Of a DNA stretch of 60,656 nucleotides, positions 27,102 to 35,520 are shown piece after piece (the first letter of the stretch is position 1; each line of letters opens with the position of its first letter). Location: the NCBI GenBank assembly GCA_964384825.1, contig CAYLMM010000010.1, positions 1 to 60,656 of the forward strand, written 5' to 3'. The stretch comes from CAYLMM01 sp964384825 (GTDB lineage: Bacteria > Krumholzibacteriota > Krumholzibacteriia > LZORAL124-64-63). The notes under the pieces were generated by a model. That model was not told where the DNA came from, ran no database searches, and saw nothing but the letters and a program-made list of their open reading frames with translations. The translations under genes were made by a program, and so were the position numbers.

Positions 27102-28625
27102 ATGAATGCCAAGCGATTCCGCATCGCCCTGCTCCTGATGATCTTCCTGGCCGCGACCGGCTGCTCCGACGATCCCGCGGCTCCGCCGGGCGATACGGGC
27201 GACGGCTCGGCCGTGATCGCAGCCGGAGGCGGTTCCTTCGAGATGCCGGTCGCCTGCGTGGGCCCGGACGGCTATTTCGAGGACGGCGCCTTCCTGCTGC
27301 GCGGCGGCAATCTGCGTTACGACGACCAGCGACAGGCCCTGGCGGTCGACCTGACGGTGACCAACCTCGGCGCCTACGCGCCGCCCGAGCCGGTGCGGCT
27401 GGTCCTGCAGGCCGTGATGCCCGACAGCGCGGTGGTGATCGGGGCCGACAACGGCCTGACCGGCCCCGGCGCCGCGTTCGTCTTCGAGTTCGCGAACGAC
27501 GACGGAATCTGGACTTCCGGCGAGATAAGCTTTCCGCGGACTGTGATGTTCGGCATCGATCCGGGCGTCGCGGTGGCCTTCGTCGGCGAGATCCACGCCG
27601 GCCCGGGCGACGTCGGCGGCGCCATCCGGGGCCTGGTCTGGAACGACTTCGACGAGGACGGCGTCCGCGATCCCGACGAGCCGGGTCTGCCCGGAGTGCC
27701 GATCCTGCTGGTCAGCGACGACATCCAGGGCTCGCCGCTGCCGATGATCCGCCACACCGAGACCGGCCCCGAGGGGCGCTACGAATTCGGATCGTTGGCC
27801 GCCGGCTATTTCGACGTTTCGGCCGCGCCGTATCTCGGCCGCGAGCTGACCACCCCCGAACTGATCCACGTGCTGCTGACCGATTCGGGCGGCGGCGTGG
27901 CCGATTTCGAAGGTGCCGATTTCGGATATTCCGGCCTGCCGTATCCGTTGATCTCTGTCCGGGCGTCGGCCGACGCCACGGTGCGGACCGATCTCGATGA
28001 CCGGCGCAACGACAATTACGGTCTCGACCCCCATCTCGATGTCGGCGGCGGCCGCGGCGGGGGCGGCATGCCCTACGGTTCGGCCGACGGCATCCGCAGC
28101 CTGATCCGTTTCGATCTGCCCGAGTTCGCCGCGCCCATCGAGCACGCCTGGCTCGAGTTGACCATTCTCGAGTTCGTCGAGGGCTGGGACCAGTCCTACC
28201 GCCTGGACGTGCACCGCATCGTCGATTCGGGCGATCGCACGCCGTGGATCGAGGGCAACGGCAGCGAATGGGATCCCTCGGTGCCCGGCGCCGTCTGGGT
28301 CGACGAGGCCTACGGAGTGGCCTGGGTCGGCGCGGGCGACGGCGGCGACGCCACCAACGTGACCCGGCCCGATTTCGATCCCCGGCTCTCGGGCAGCGTC
28401 GAGTTCCGGCAGGCCGATCTGGCGCCCTGGGATTTCGTGCGCATCGAGGTGACCGAACTGGTCCAGGGCTGGATTTCGGGCGCCTATCCCAATCACGGCC
28501 TGGTGCTGCGCGACATCACCAGCGACGGGACTCATTTCAAGCAGATCCGTTTCGCCTCGAAGGACGTCTTGTCGCTGCTGCCGGTCGAAATGGGCCCGCG
28601 CCTGGTGCTGGAAATCGGCGACTGA
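27102..28625 (+). CDS. Lipoprotein with SdrD-B-like and DNRLRE-like domains
   Basis: 507 residues. The signal peptide ends in LAATGC (Cys21). Residues about 45-165 form a beta-rich domain; about 167-270 is an SdrD B-type repeat (GLVWNDFDEDGVRDPDEPGLPGV), a calcium-binding Ig-like surface module. From about 285 on, a DNRLRE-type domain begins (VRASADATVRTDLDDRRNDNYG, then SLIRFDL and WISGAYPNHGLVLR). The architecture indicates a cell-surface protein with a structural or adhesive role. ATG 27102 gives a proper lipoprotein signal. Upstream is a divergent kinase; downstream is another lipoprotein after a strong hairpin. Confidence 0.85.
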   Translation: MNAKRFRIALLLMIFLAATGCSDDPAAPPGDTGDGSAVIAAGGGSFEMPVACVGPDGYFEDGAFLLRGGNLRYDDQRQALAVDLTVTNLGAYAPPEPVRLVLQAVMPDSAVVIGADNGLTGPGAAFVFEFANDDGIWTSGEISFPRTVMFGIDPGVAVAFVGEIHAGPGDVGGAIRGLVWNDFDEDGVRDPDEPGLPGVPILLVSDDIQGSPLPMIRHTETGPEGRYEFGSLAAGYFDVSAAPYLGRELTTPELIHVLLTDSGGGVADFEGADFGYSGLPYPLISVRASADATVRTDLDDRRNDNYGLDPHLDVGGGRGGGGMPYGSADGIRSLIRFDLPEFAAPIEHAWLELTILEFVEGWDQSYRLDVHRIVDSGDRTPWIEGNGSEWDPSVPGAVWVDEAYGVAWVGAGDGGDATNVTRPDFDPRLSGSVEFRQADLAPWDFVRIEVTELVQGWISGAYPNHGLVLRDITSDGTHFKQIRFASKDVLSLLPVEMGPRLVLEIGD

Positions 28626-28643
28626 GTCTCCGCTGGAACAACC

Positions 28644-28674
28644 GGGACCGGGTTCCGTATCTTGACCCGGTCCC
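28644..28674 (+). terminator. Strong intergenic hairpin, possible terminator
   Basis: Ten-base perfect stem, GGGACCGGGT (28644-28653) with ACCCGGTCCC (28665-28674), and an 11-base loop. It starts 18 bases after the stop codon of the lipoprotein gene. No T-run follows, so it may be a weak or non-canonical terminator or an mRNA-stabilising element. Confidence 0.4.
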
Positions 28675-28697
28675 CACTTCCACGGCAGGAGGCTCTC

Positions 28698-29723
28698 ATG
28701 GTTCGTCCTCCGATCATTCCGCTGCGCGCGGCGACGGCCCTGGCGTTGCTGCTCGCCGCCCTGGCCGCAGGCTGCGGCGGGGCTCCCGAAGCGACGGTCT
28801 TCCCCGAACTTTCCGGCCCCCTGCTCGGGCAGGCGCCCCCCGGTCTCGAACCGGTCCTCTTCGCGCCGGGGATCGTCAGCAACGGCCTGGACAACATCGA
28901 CATGGCGATCTCTCCGGATGGACGCGAGATCATGTTCGGCCTGCAGATCGGCGACGTGAACTCGGTGCTCGCGACGAGCCTGGACGGAACCTGGAGCGAG
29001 CCGGCGATCCCGGAATTCGCCGCCGACCTCGGGTACTTCACCTTCGAGCCCTTCCTGACGTTCGACGGCCGGTGGGTCTATTTCCTGACCAACCGCCCCC
29101 TGCCCGGCGAAGAGCGGCAGCCGGGATGGCGGGTGCAGCACATCTTCCGGTCGCGGCGCGACGGCGAGGGCTGGACCGAGCCCGAACCGGTGCCGGGTAT
29201 CAACACCGGCCGGGCGGACTTCTACCCCTCGTTCACCACCGGCGGGACGCTGTACTACACTCATCAGGATTCGACCGGCAACGCCATCTACCGCGTCCGG
29301 CCCGAGGGCGACGATTTCGGCGAGCCGCAGCGGCTGCCCGCCGAGGTGAACTGCGCTCCCCACTGCTACAACGCCTGCGTGGCGCCGGACGAATCCTTCG
29401 TGATCGTCTGCGCCCAGGGGCATCCCGAGAACCGGGGGGTGGCCGACTACTGGATCAGCTTCCGCGGCGACGACGACGTCTGGACGCCGGCGGTGAACCT
29501 GGGGCCGAAGGTCAATTTCGAGAACGAACGGGGCAACTCGCCCTACATCAGCCCCGACGGGAAGTGGTTCTTCTTCTCCAGCACGAAATCCGCCCCAGAG
29601 GCCTCCGGAGAAGCGCCGCTGGAGTGGGCCGACATCGTGAAGCTGCAGTCCTCGCACGGCAACGGCCGGTCGGACATGTACTGGGTCTCGGCGGCCTTGC
29701 TGGAGGAAATGCGGCCGGAGTGA
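28698..29723 (+). CDS. PD40/TolB-like beta-propeller lipoprotein
   Basis: 341 residues; the signal peptide ends in LAAGC (Cys25). Repeated blades carry the WD40-like PD40 signature: NIDMAISPDGREIMFGLQ, FEPFLTFDGRWVYFLTNRP, SPYISPDGKWFFFSSTKS. Such proteins are related to the propeller of TolB and are often found in periplasmic or surface proteins. Role unknown; binding to another exported protein or to a glycan is plausible. AGGAGG lies nine bases before the ATG. Confidence 0.85.
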   Translation: MVRPPIIPLRAATALALLLAALAAGCGGAPEATVFPELSGPLLGQAPPGLEPVLFAPGIVSNGLDNIDMAISPDGREIMFGLQIGDVNSVLATSLDGTWSEPAIPEFAADLGYFTFEPFLTFDGRWVYFLTNRPLPGEERQPGWRVQHIFRSRRDGEGWTEPEPVPGINTGRADFYPSFTTGGTLYYTHQDSTGNAIYRVRPEGDDFGEPQRLPAEVNCAPHCYNACVAPDESFVIVCAQGHPENRGVADYWISFRGDDDVWTPAVNLGPKVNFENERGNSPYISPDGKWFFFSSTKSAPEASGEAPLEWADIVKLQSSHGNGRSDMYWVSAALLEEMRPE

Positions 29724-29749
29724 TCCCTTTTTATCATGTTCCGGAATCG

Positions 29750-29772
29750 GGGGCGGTCCCACGGGCCGCCCC
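29750..29772 (+). terminator. GC hairpin between the PD40 lipoprotein and msrA, possible terminator
   Basis: GGGGCGG (29750-29756) pairs with CCGCCCC (29766-29772) around a nine-base loop, 26 bases after the upstream stop codon. Only TTCC follows, so termination would be weak. Confidence 0.35.
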
Positions 29773-29795
29773 TTCCGCTACACGGGAGACGGGAC

Positions 29796-30434
29796 ATGGA
29801 CAAGACGACCAGGATGATCACGGCGTTCTGTCTGGCGCTGCTGATCACCGGAGGGGCGACGATGCAAGCGAGAGGCGAAAAGAATCCGGCCCCCGTCCGG
29901 GAGACGGCCACGCTCGGCGGCGGATGCTTCTGGTGCGTCGAGGCGGTCTACGAGGAGCTGGCTGGCGTGGAGACGGCGATCTCGGGCTACGCGGGGGGCG
30001 ACGACTCCGCGGGTCGGCCGACCTACCGGGATGTCTGCGGCGGCGAGACCGGCCACGCCGAGGTGGTGCAGCTGACCTATGATCCGGCGGTGATCGGCTT
30101 CCGGGAGATCCTGGAGGTCTTCTTCTCGGTGCACGACCCCTCCACGTTGAACCGCCAGGGCGCCGATGTCGGCAGCCAGTACCGCTCGATCATCCTGTAC
30201 CACGACGACCGGCAGCGCCGGGAGGCCGAAGACGCGATCGCCGAACTGGAGCGGCGGGGCGATTTCGCCGACCCGGTGGTCACCGAGATAGCGCCGCTGA
30301 CGACCTTCTTCCCGGCCGAAAGGGATCATCAGGACTACTTCCGGCGCAATCCGCAGAGCGGCTATTGCCGGATGGTGATCGCGCCGAAGATGGAGAAGTT
30401 CCGCCGCGGATTCACCGACCGGCTCGAACGCTGA
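29796..30434 (+). CDS. msrA: Exported peptide-methionine (S)-S-oxide reductase MsrA
   Basis: 212 residues. A signal peptide (about 1-26) precedes a complete MsrA domain: GGGCFWCVEAVYEEL with catalytic Cys44, SGYAGG, YRDVCGGETGHAEVVQLTYDP and FFSVHDPSTLNRQGADVGSQYRS. A downstream Cys in SGYCRMVIAPK may be the resolving residue. The enzyme reduces Met-S-sulfoxide in proteins; export implies repair of periplasmic or envelope proteins, with electrons from a membrane thiol relay not seen here. No MsrB domain or neighbour is present. The next gene is an exported peptidase on the same strand. Confidence 0.93.
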   Translation: MDKTTRMITAFCLALLITGGATMQARGEKNPAPVRETATLGGGCFWCVEAVYEELAGVETAISGYAGGDDSAGRPTYRDVCGGETGHAEVVQLTYDPAVIGFREILEVFFSVHDPSTLNRQGADVGSQYRSIILYHDDRQRREAEDAIAELERRGDFADPVVTEIAPLTTFFPAERDHQDYFRRNPQSGYCRMVIAPKMEKFRRGFTDRLER

Positions 30435-30594
30435 AGCCCGGTCCCGCGCCTTTCCCGCGCCCTTCCCGCGTTCGCCCCGTCACCGAAAGCGGCGGCGGGG
30501 CGCAACTTTTTCCTCCCCGGTCCGTCTTTTTCCACCGGCGCGCCCGATCGGGCGCCGCCGGATCGCCCCACAAATCCCCGACAGGAGGAACCGC

Positions 30595-32529
30595 ATGCTC
30601 CGCCCCGATTCCAGGTTACGTGCCCGCGTGTCCGGCGCGACGGTCCTGGTGGCCGTGCTGCTGGCCGCGACGGTCGCCGCCGCCGGTTTTGCGCCCGACC
30701 CCAACATGCCGCGCGACCAGGTTCCCGATCTCTACAAGTGGCAGGTCCACGACATCTTCGCCGACGATGCGGCCTGGGAGGCCGGCTTCGCCTCGCTGGA
30801 GAAGGATCTCGAGGTGCTGGCGGGATTCCAGGGCCGGCTCGGCGAATCGGCCGAGACGATGTACGAATGCTTCGAGAAGGTGCAGGACGCCGACCTCCTC
30901 TTCTACAAGCTCTACAGCTATTCCAGCCTGATCTACGACACCGACCAGTCGAACAACGATGCGGCCGGGCGGCTGGGCCGCATCGAGATGCTGGGCCCGC
31001 GGTTCGGCCAGGCGCTGGCCTTCATGCAGCCCGAACTGCTGTCGCTCGACGAATCGCTGATCCGCGGATTCCTGGCCGAACACGATGGCCTGGGCGTCTA
31101 CGAGTTCTATCTGGAGGATCTGCTGCGGCAGAAGGCCCACACCCTGGAGCCGAACGAGGAGCGGCTGATGGCCCTGGCCGGCAACGTCCGCAGCGGCGGC
31201 TCGAACGTCTACCGCAGCCTGACCGGCGCCGACCTGAAGTTCCCCGAGATCGTCGACGAGAACGGCGACACCGTGCCGATGACCGAGAGCGGCTGGGTCC
31301 GCTACCGCTACTCGCCCTTCTACAACGTGCGCAAGCAGGCCGCCGACGCCCTGTTCGAGGGCTTCCGCGACGTCCAGAACGTGATGGCCGCGGCCCTGGA
31401 CGCCGAGGTCAAGGGCCACATCATGACCAAGCAGGCCCGGGGCTACGATTCCTGCCTCGAGGCGGCCCTCGATCCCGACGACATCTCGACCGACGCCTAC
31501 ATGATGCTGATCGACACCATCGACGAGAACCTGCCGCGGACCCTGCACAAGTACATCGCCCTGCGCAGGAAGGTCATGGGCCTGGACGGTCCGGTCACCC
31601 TGCCGAACCTCTACGTGCCGATGGTCGAGGCCGCGGACGCCGAGTACGACTGGGAGGAATGCCGCGAACTGCTGCTCGCCGCGGTCGAGCCGCTGGGCGA
31701 GGATTACAGGGCGCATCTGGCCGAGGGCCTGGACCTGCGCAACGGCTGGATCGACCTCTATCCCAACGCCAACAAGGAGAGCGGCGCGTACAGCAACGGC
31801 GTCCTGGCCGGGGTCGTGCACCCCTTCATCAAGATGAATTTCGACGGCACCCTGGACAACGTCTTCACGATGATCCACGAGCTGGGCCACTCGCTGCACT
31901 CGATCTACAGCAAGAGCCACCAGCCCCGGATCTACGGCGGCTACACCACGTTCCTGGCCGAGATCGCCTCGACCTGCAACGAGGAGCTGCTGCTCAATCA
32001 CATGCTGAAGGAGGCGAAGGACCCCCGGACCCGGCTGACGCTGCTGGCCCAGCGGATGGAGAACATCCGCCAGACGATCTTCCGCCAGACCTCGTTCGCC
32101 GAATTCGAGCTGCGCTACCACCAGTACGCCGAGCAGGGCAATCCCCTGACCGCGGATTATCTCAACGGGCTGTACTCCGAGATCGTGCGGAAGTACTACG
32201 GCCCCGATTTCGAGATGGGACCCGACGACGAGGTCGAGTGGGCCTACATCTCGCACTTCTACCGCAATTTCTACGTGTTCACCTACGCGACCGGCCTGAC
32301 CAGCGGCATCGCCATGGCCGAGCTGATCGACGACCAGGGCGACCGCGCGGCGAAGCGCTACATCGATCAGATGCTGAGCAAGGGATCGTCGGCGCCGCCG
32401 CTGGAGATCCTGAAGAACGCCGGCGTGGATCTCGAAACGCCGCGGCCGATCGAGGACATGCTCGATCTCTTCGAGAAGACGATCGAGGAATTCGATGCGC
32501 TCTGGACCAGGACCTACGGCAGGTCCTGA
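30595..32529 (+). CDS. pepF: Exported oligoendopeptidase F (M3 family)
   Basis: 644 residues. Residues 1-35 form a signal peptide, unusual because PepF is normally cytosolic. The M3B catalytic motif MIHELGHSLHSIYS holds HELGH at 428-432, with the third zinc ligand Glu in FLAEIASTCNEELL. The N-terminal helical half (about 40-230) is typical of the family. It is a zinc endopeptidase for short peptides, here probably periplasmic. AGGAGG lies 6 bases before the ATG. A strong terminator follows the stop codon by about 25 bases. Confidence 0.92.
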   Translation: MLRPDSRLRARVSGATVLVAVLLAATVAAAGFAPDPNMPRDQVPDLYKWQVHDIFADDAAWEAGFASLEKDLEVLAGFQGRLGESAETMYECFEKVQDADLLFYKLYSYSSLIYDTDQSNNDAAGRLGRIEMLGPRFGQALAFMQPELLSLDESLIRGFLAEHDGLGVYEFYLEDLLRQKAHTLEPNEERLMALAGNVRSGGSNVYRSLTGADLKFPEIVDENGDTVPMTESGWVRYRYSPFYNVRKQAADALFEGFRDVQNVMAAALDAEVKGHIMTKQARGYDSCLEAALDPDDISTDAYMMLIDTIDENLPRTLHKYIALRRKVMGLDGPVTLPNLYVPMVEAADAEYDWEECRELLLAAVEPLGEDYRAHLAEGLDLRNGWIDLYPNANKESGAYSNGVLAGVVHPFIKMNFDGTLDNVFTMIHELGHSLHSIYSKSHQPRIYGGYTTFLAEIASTCNEELLLNHMLKEAKDPRTRLTLLAQRMENIRQTIFRQTSFAEFELRYHQYAEQGNPLTADYLNGLYSEIVRKYYGPDFEMGPDDEVEWAYISHFYRNFYVFTYATGLTSGIAMAELIDDQGDRAAKRYIDQMLSKGSSAPPLEILKNAGVDLETPRPIEDMLDLFEKTIEEFDALWTRTYGRS

Positions 32530-32554
32530 CCCCGGAACGATATCGCGGATTCAA

Positions 32555-32586
32555 GGCGCGCCTCCCCCCGGGGGCGCGCCATTTTT
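32555..32586 (+). terminator. Rho-independent terminator after pepF
   Basis: GGCGCGCC at 32555-32562 pairs with GGCGCGCC at 32573-32580 around a C/G-rich loop that may extend the stem. ATTTTTATT follows directly. It isolates pepF from the downstream efflux operon. Confidence 0.8.
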
Positions 32587-32711
32587 ATTGTTCAGGTTGT
32601 AACCGGGGGGCGACATTCGTTTACTATGGGGGCGAATCCGGAACCCGCCCGGACCCGGGCCGGGCATTCGCCGCATGCGTAACCAGACCCGAATCCTCGC
32701 AGGGGAGGAAG

Positions 32712-34169
32712 ATGACCGGCAAGATATCCCAAGCCATGAACCGCATTCCGCCGGCTCTGTTCATATTGCCGGCGCTGCTGATATTGCCGGTTCTGCTGGC
32801 CGGTTGCGCCGGCGGCCCGGAACGGATCGCGACCGATGTGACGATGCCCGAGACCTTCAGCGGCGGCGGCGAGGCTCCGCTGCCCGATCTGTGGTGGGAG
32901 GCCCTGGGCGATCCGCGGCTGAACGATCTGGTGGACCGGGCCCTGGCCGGCAGTCCGAACCTGATGGCCGCCCGCGACCGGCTGGATCAGGCCGAGGCCC
33001 TGGCCCGCAAGGCCGGCGCCTCGCGCTGGCCCTCGCTCGACGCCGAGGTCGGCGGCACCCGGACCGTGGTCGGAACCACGACCCCGGCCGGCGACGACGT
33101 GACCGACTGGTCGACAAACCTCTCGCTGGGGCTTCAGGCGGGTTACGAGGTCGATCTCTGGGGCCGGGTGGGCGCCGCTTCCGACGCCGCGGCCATGGAC
33201 GCGGTCGCCTCGGGCGAGGATCTGCGCGCCGCCGCGATCACCCTGGCGGCCTCGGTGGCCGAGAACTGGTACCGGCTGGTGGCCGCGCGCGAAAGCCTGG
33301 AACTGGTCCGATCCCAGCTTGAGATCAACGAACAGACCCTCGAACTGGTGACTTCCCGGTTCCGCAACGGCCAGGTCGGCGCGGCCGACGTTCTGCAGCA
33401 GAGGCAACTGGTCGAGGCGAAGCGCGGCGAACTGGCCCGGTCCGAGGCGGCGGAGGCGGTGCTGGCCAACGGCCTGGCCGTGCTGCTGGGCGAATCCCCC
33501 GGCGCCGATGTTCTCCCCGCGGCCGGCGAACTCGTCGATCTGCCTCCGTTGCCGGCGACCGGGGTTCCGGCCGACCTGGTCCGGCGCCGGCCCGACGTGC
33601 GGGCCGGCTTCGCCAGGATCCTGGCCGCCGACTCCCGCGCCGCGGCCGCCGCGGCCGACCGTTTCCCCCGGCTGAGCCTGGGCGCGGCCGCCTCTGCCAA
33701 CGCCGAGGATGTCGACGGATTCTTCGACGACTGGCTGGCCAACCTGGCGGCGAACCTGACCCTGCCGCTGATCGACGGCGGCAAACGCGCCGCGGAATCC
33801 GCGCGGACCAGGGCCGCGGCGTCGGAGAAGCTGCACGACTACGGCGCCGCCGTTCTCTCGGCGGTCGCCGAGGTCGAGGACGCCCTGGTCAACGAAAACC
33901 GCCAGCGGGTCTATCTGGAAAGCCTGGAGCAACAGGCCGAACTCTCGGCCCAGACGGTCGAGAGGATCCGCCGGAGGTACATCAACGGTTCGGAGAACTA
34001 CCTGCGCGTGCTGAACGCCCTGCTGACCGACCAGTCCCTCGGGCTGAGCCGGATCGAAGCGAGGCGCCAGCTGATCAGCTATCGGATCCAGCTCTGCCGG
34101 GCGCTGGCGGGAGGCTGGGATGCGGATCCTTCCGCGGCGGACGAAACCAACGAATCCGGGCGGGGCTGA
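32712..34169 (+). CDS. Outer-membrane efflux lipoprotein (NodT/OprM-type, TolC-like)
   Basis: 485 residues; GGGGAGGAA lies just upstream and the lipobox is LLAGC at about residue 31. Typical OMF features are GGEAPLPDLWWEALGDPRLNDLVDRAL at the mature start, a repeated helical-hairpin layout, GLQAGYEVDLWGRVGAASDAA, and VRRRPDVRAGFARILAADSRAAAAAADRFPRLSLGA. It forms the trimeric exit duct of an RND efflux system. It is the first gene of a four-gene run (OMF, adaptor, RND pump, sulfatase-like), 40 bases before the adaptor. Confidence 0.93.
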   Translation: MTGKISQAMNRIPPALFILPALLILPVLLAGCAGGPERIATDVTMPETFSGGGEAPLPDLWWEALGDPRLNDLVDRALAGSPNLMAARDRLDQAEALARKAGASRWPSLDAEVGGTRTVVGTTTPAGDDVTDWSTNLSLGLQAGYEVDLWGRVGAASDAAAMDAVASGEDLRAAAITLAASVAENWYRLVAARESLELVRSQLEINEQTLELVTSRFRNGQVGAADVLQQRQLVEAKRGELARSEAAEAVLANGLAVLLGESPGADVLPAAGELVDLPPLPATGVPADLVRRRPDVRAGFARILAADSRAAAAAADRFPRLSLGAAASANAEDVDGFFDDWLANLAANLTLPLIDGGKRAAESARTRAAASEKLHDYGAAVLSAVAEVEDALVNENRQRVYLESLEQQAELSAQTVERIRRRYINGSENYLRVLNALLTDQSLGLSRIEARRQLISYRIQLCRALAGGWDADPSAADETNESGRG

Positions 34170-34209
34170 ATCCCTTCCCGATTTCACGACCCCATCGAGG
34201 TTTGAGCAC

Positions 34210-35520
34210 ATGAACGGAAACGAAATCAAGAATCCGAGTCCCGACGCGGGCGGGTCCGGTTCGCGGACCTCCTCGCGGCGTTATCTGCGCTGGCTGCTGC
34301 CCCTGGTGATCGTCCTGGGAGCCGCGGTGATCGCCATGGTCCTGGTGGCGACCCGTCCGCACGCCCGTCGCGCCCGTCCGGCGGCGACCGCCCGGCTGGT
34401 GGAGGTGCGCGAGGTGGAATTCGTGGCCCGCCCGGTCGTGGTCGAGGCCAACGGCACCGTGGGCGCGGCCCGTGAGGTCGTTCTCCATCCCCGAGTGGGC
34501 GGCGAGGTCGTCGGGATTTCCGAACGCTTCCTGCCCGGCGGAGTGATGGCCGCCGGTGATACCGTGCTGAGCATCGATCCGGCCGACTACGAGCTCGCGC
34601 TGCAGCAGAGGGAGAGCGCCCTGGCCCAGGCCCGGGCGGCCTACGACATCGAACTCGGGCAGCAGGATGTCGCCCGCGAGGAATTCGAGATGCTGGGCGA
34701 GTCCATCGCGCCGGAGGACCGTGCTCTGGTGCTGCGCGCGCCCCAGCTCGAGCAGGCCGCGGCGAATCTGGAGAGCGCCCGCGCCGCGGTCGAGCAGGCG
34801 CGGCTGAACCTCGAGCGCACGCGGGTGGCGGCGCCCTTCAACGCCCTGGTACGCACCCGCGACGTCGTGGAAGGCACCCAGGTGGGCACCAACACGCAGC
34901 TCGGCACGCTGGTCGGTTCGGATGAATACTGGATCGAGGTCGTGGTGCCGGTCGACCGTCTGCAGTGGATCGACATCCCGGCCGGCAACGGCGGCCAGGG
35001 TTCGCCTGTCCGGATCTACGACGACGCAGCCTGGGGCGACGGCGTCTGGCGCGAGGGGCGCGTTCTGGAACTGGCCGCCGATGTCGAATCGCAGGGTCGC
35101 TTGGCCCGCCTGATCGTGTCGGTTCCCGATCCGCTGGCCCTGGACTCCGGCGGCGAGGCCGCGCCCAGGCTGCTGATCGGCAGCTACGTCCGGGTCGAGA
35201 TCGTCGGCAGCGAACTGCCCGCCGCCGCCGCGCTGGACCGGGAGATGCTGCGCGACGGCGACAACGTCTGGGTGATGAATTCCGCCGGCAAGCTCGAGAT
35301 CCGACCGGTCGAGGTGGCCTACCGCGGGCGCGAGACGGTGCTGGTGACCGGCGGCGTCGCCGCGGGCGAAAAGCTGATCGAGACCGATCTGGCCGCGGCC
35401 GTGGCGGGCATGGCCCTGCGCGCCGAGGGCGAAGAACCCGATCGGATGGCCGACAGTCCCGCGACCGCGGGCGGCGCGACCGAAGCAGCCGCTGACGGGA
35501 AAGGCCGGGTGCGGCCGTGA
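34210..35520 (+). CDS. RND efflux periplasmic adaptor (HlyD/MFP family)
   Basis: 436 residues with one N-terminal membrane anchor (about 27-46). The lipoyl/hairpin/barrel layout is visible: VVVEANGTVGAAREVVLHPRVGGEVV, a coiled-coil hairpin (about 130-215) and LNLERTRVAAPFNALVRTRDVVEGTQV. The C-terminal membrane-proximal domain contains GVAAGEKLIETDLAAAVAGM. It links the inner-membrane pump to the outer-membrane duct. Its stop overlaps the GTG start of the pump gene (GTGA), showing translational coupling. Confidence 0.93.
   Translation: MNGNEIKNPSPDAGGSGSRTSSRRYLRWLLPLVIVLGAAVIAMVLVATRPHARRARPAATARLVEVREVEFVARPVVVEANGTVGAAREVVLHPRVGGEVVGISERFLPGGVMAAGDTVLSIDPADYELALQQRESALAQARAAYDIELGQQDVAREEFEMLGESIAPEDRALVLRAPQLEQAAANLESARAAVEQARLNLERTRVAAPFNALVRTRDVVEGTQVGTNTQLGTLVGSDEYWIEVVVPVDRLQWIDIPAGNGGQGSPVRIYDDAAWGDGVWREGRVLELAADVESQGRLARLIVSVPDPLALDSGGEAAPRLLIGSYVRVEIVGSELPAAAALDREMLRDGDNVWVMNSAGKLEIRPVEVAYRGRETVLVTGGVAAGEKLIETDLAAAVAGMALRAEGEEPDRMADSPATAGGATEAAADGKGRVRP

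Noticed and set aside
26794..27124. Short open frames in the divergent region before the SdrD-B lipoprotein.
   Set aside because: They have no Shine-Dalgarno site, no recognisable composition and overlap the likely promoter region.
30738..34169. Very long overlapping open frames, for example 1143 codons here, 1099 codons at 4617-7916 and 1350 codons at 35990-40042.
   Set aside because: GC-rich codon bias keeps wrong frames open. These translations are Arg/Pro/Gly-rich, lack motifs outside the true gene sections, and overlap strongly supported genes. Only the parts with family signatures were kept.
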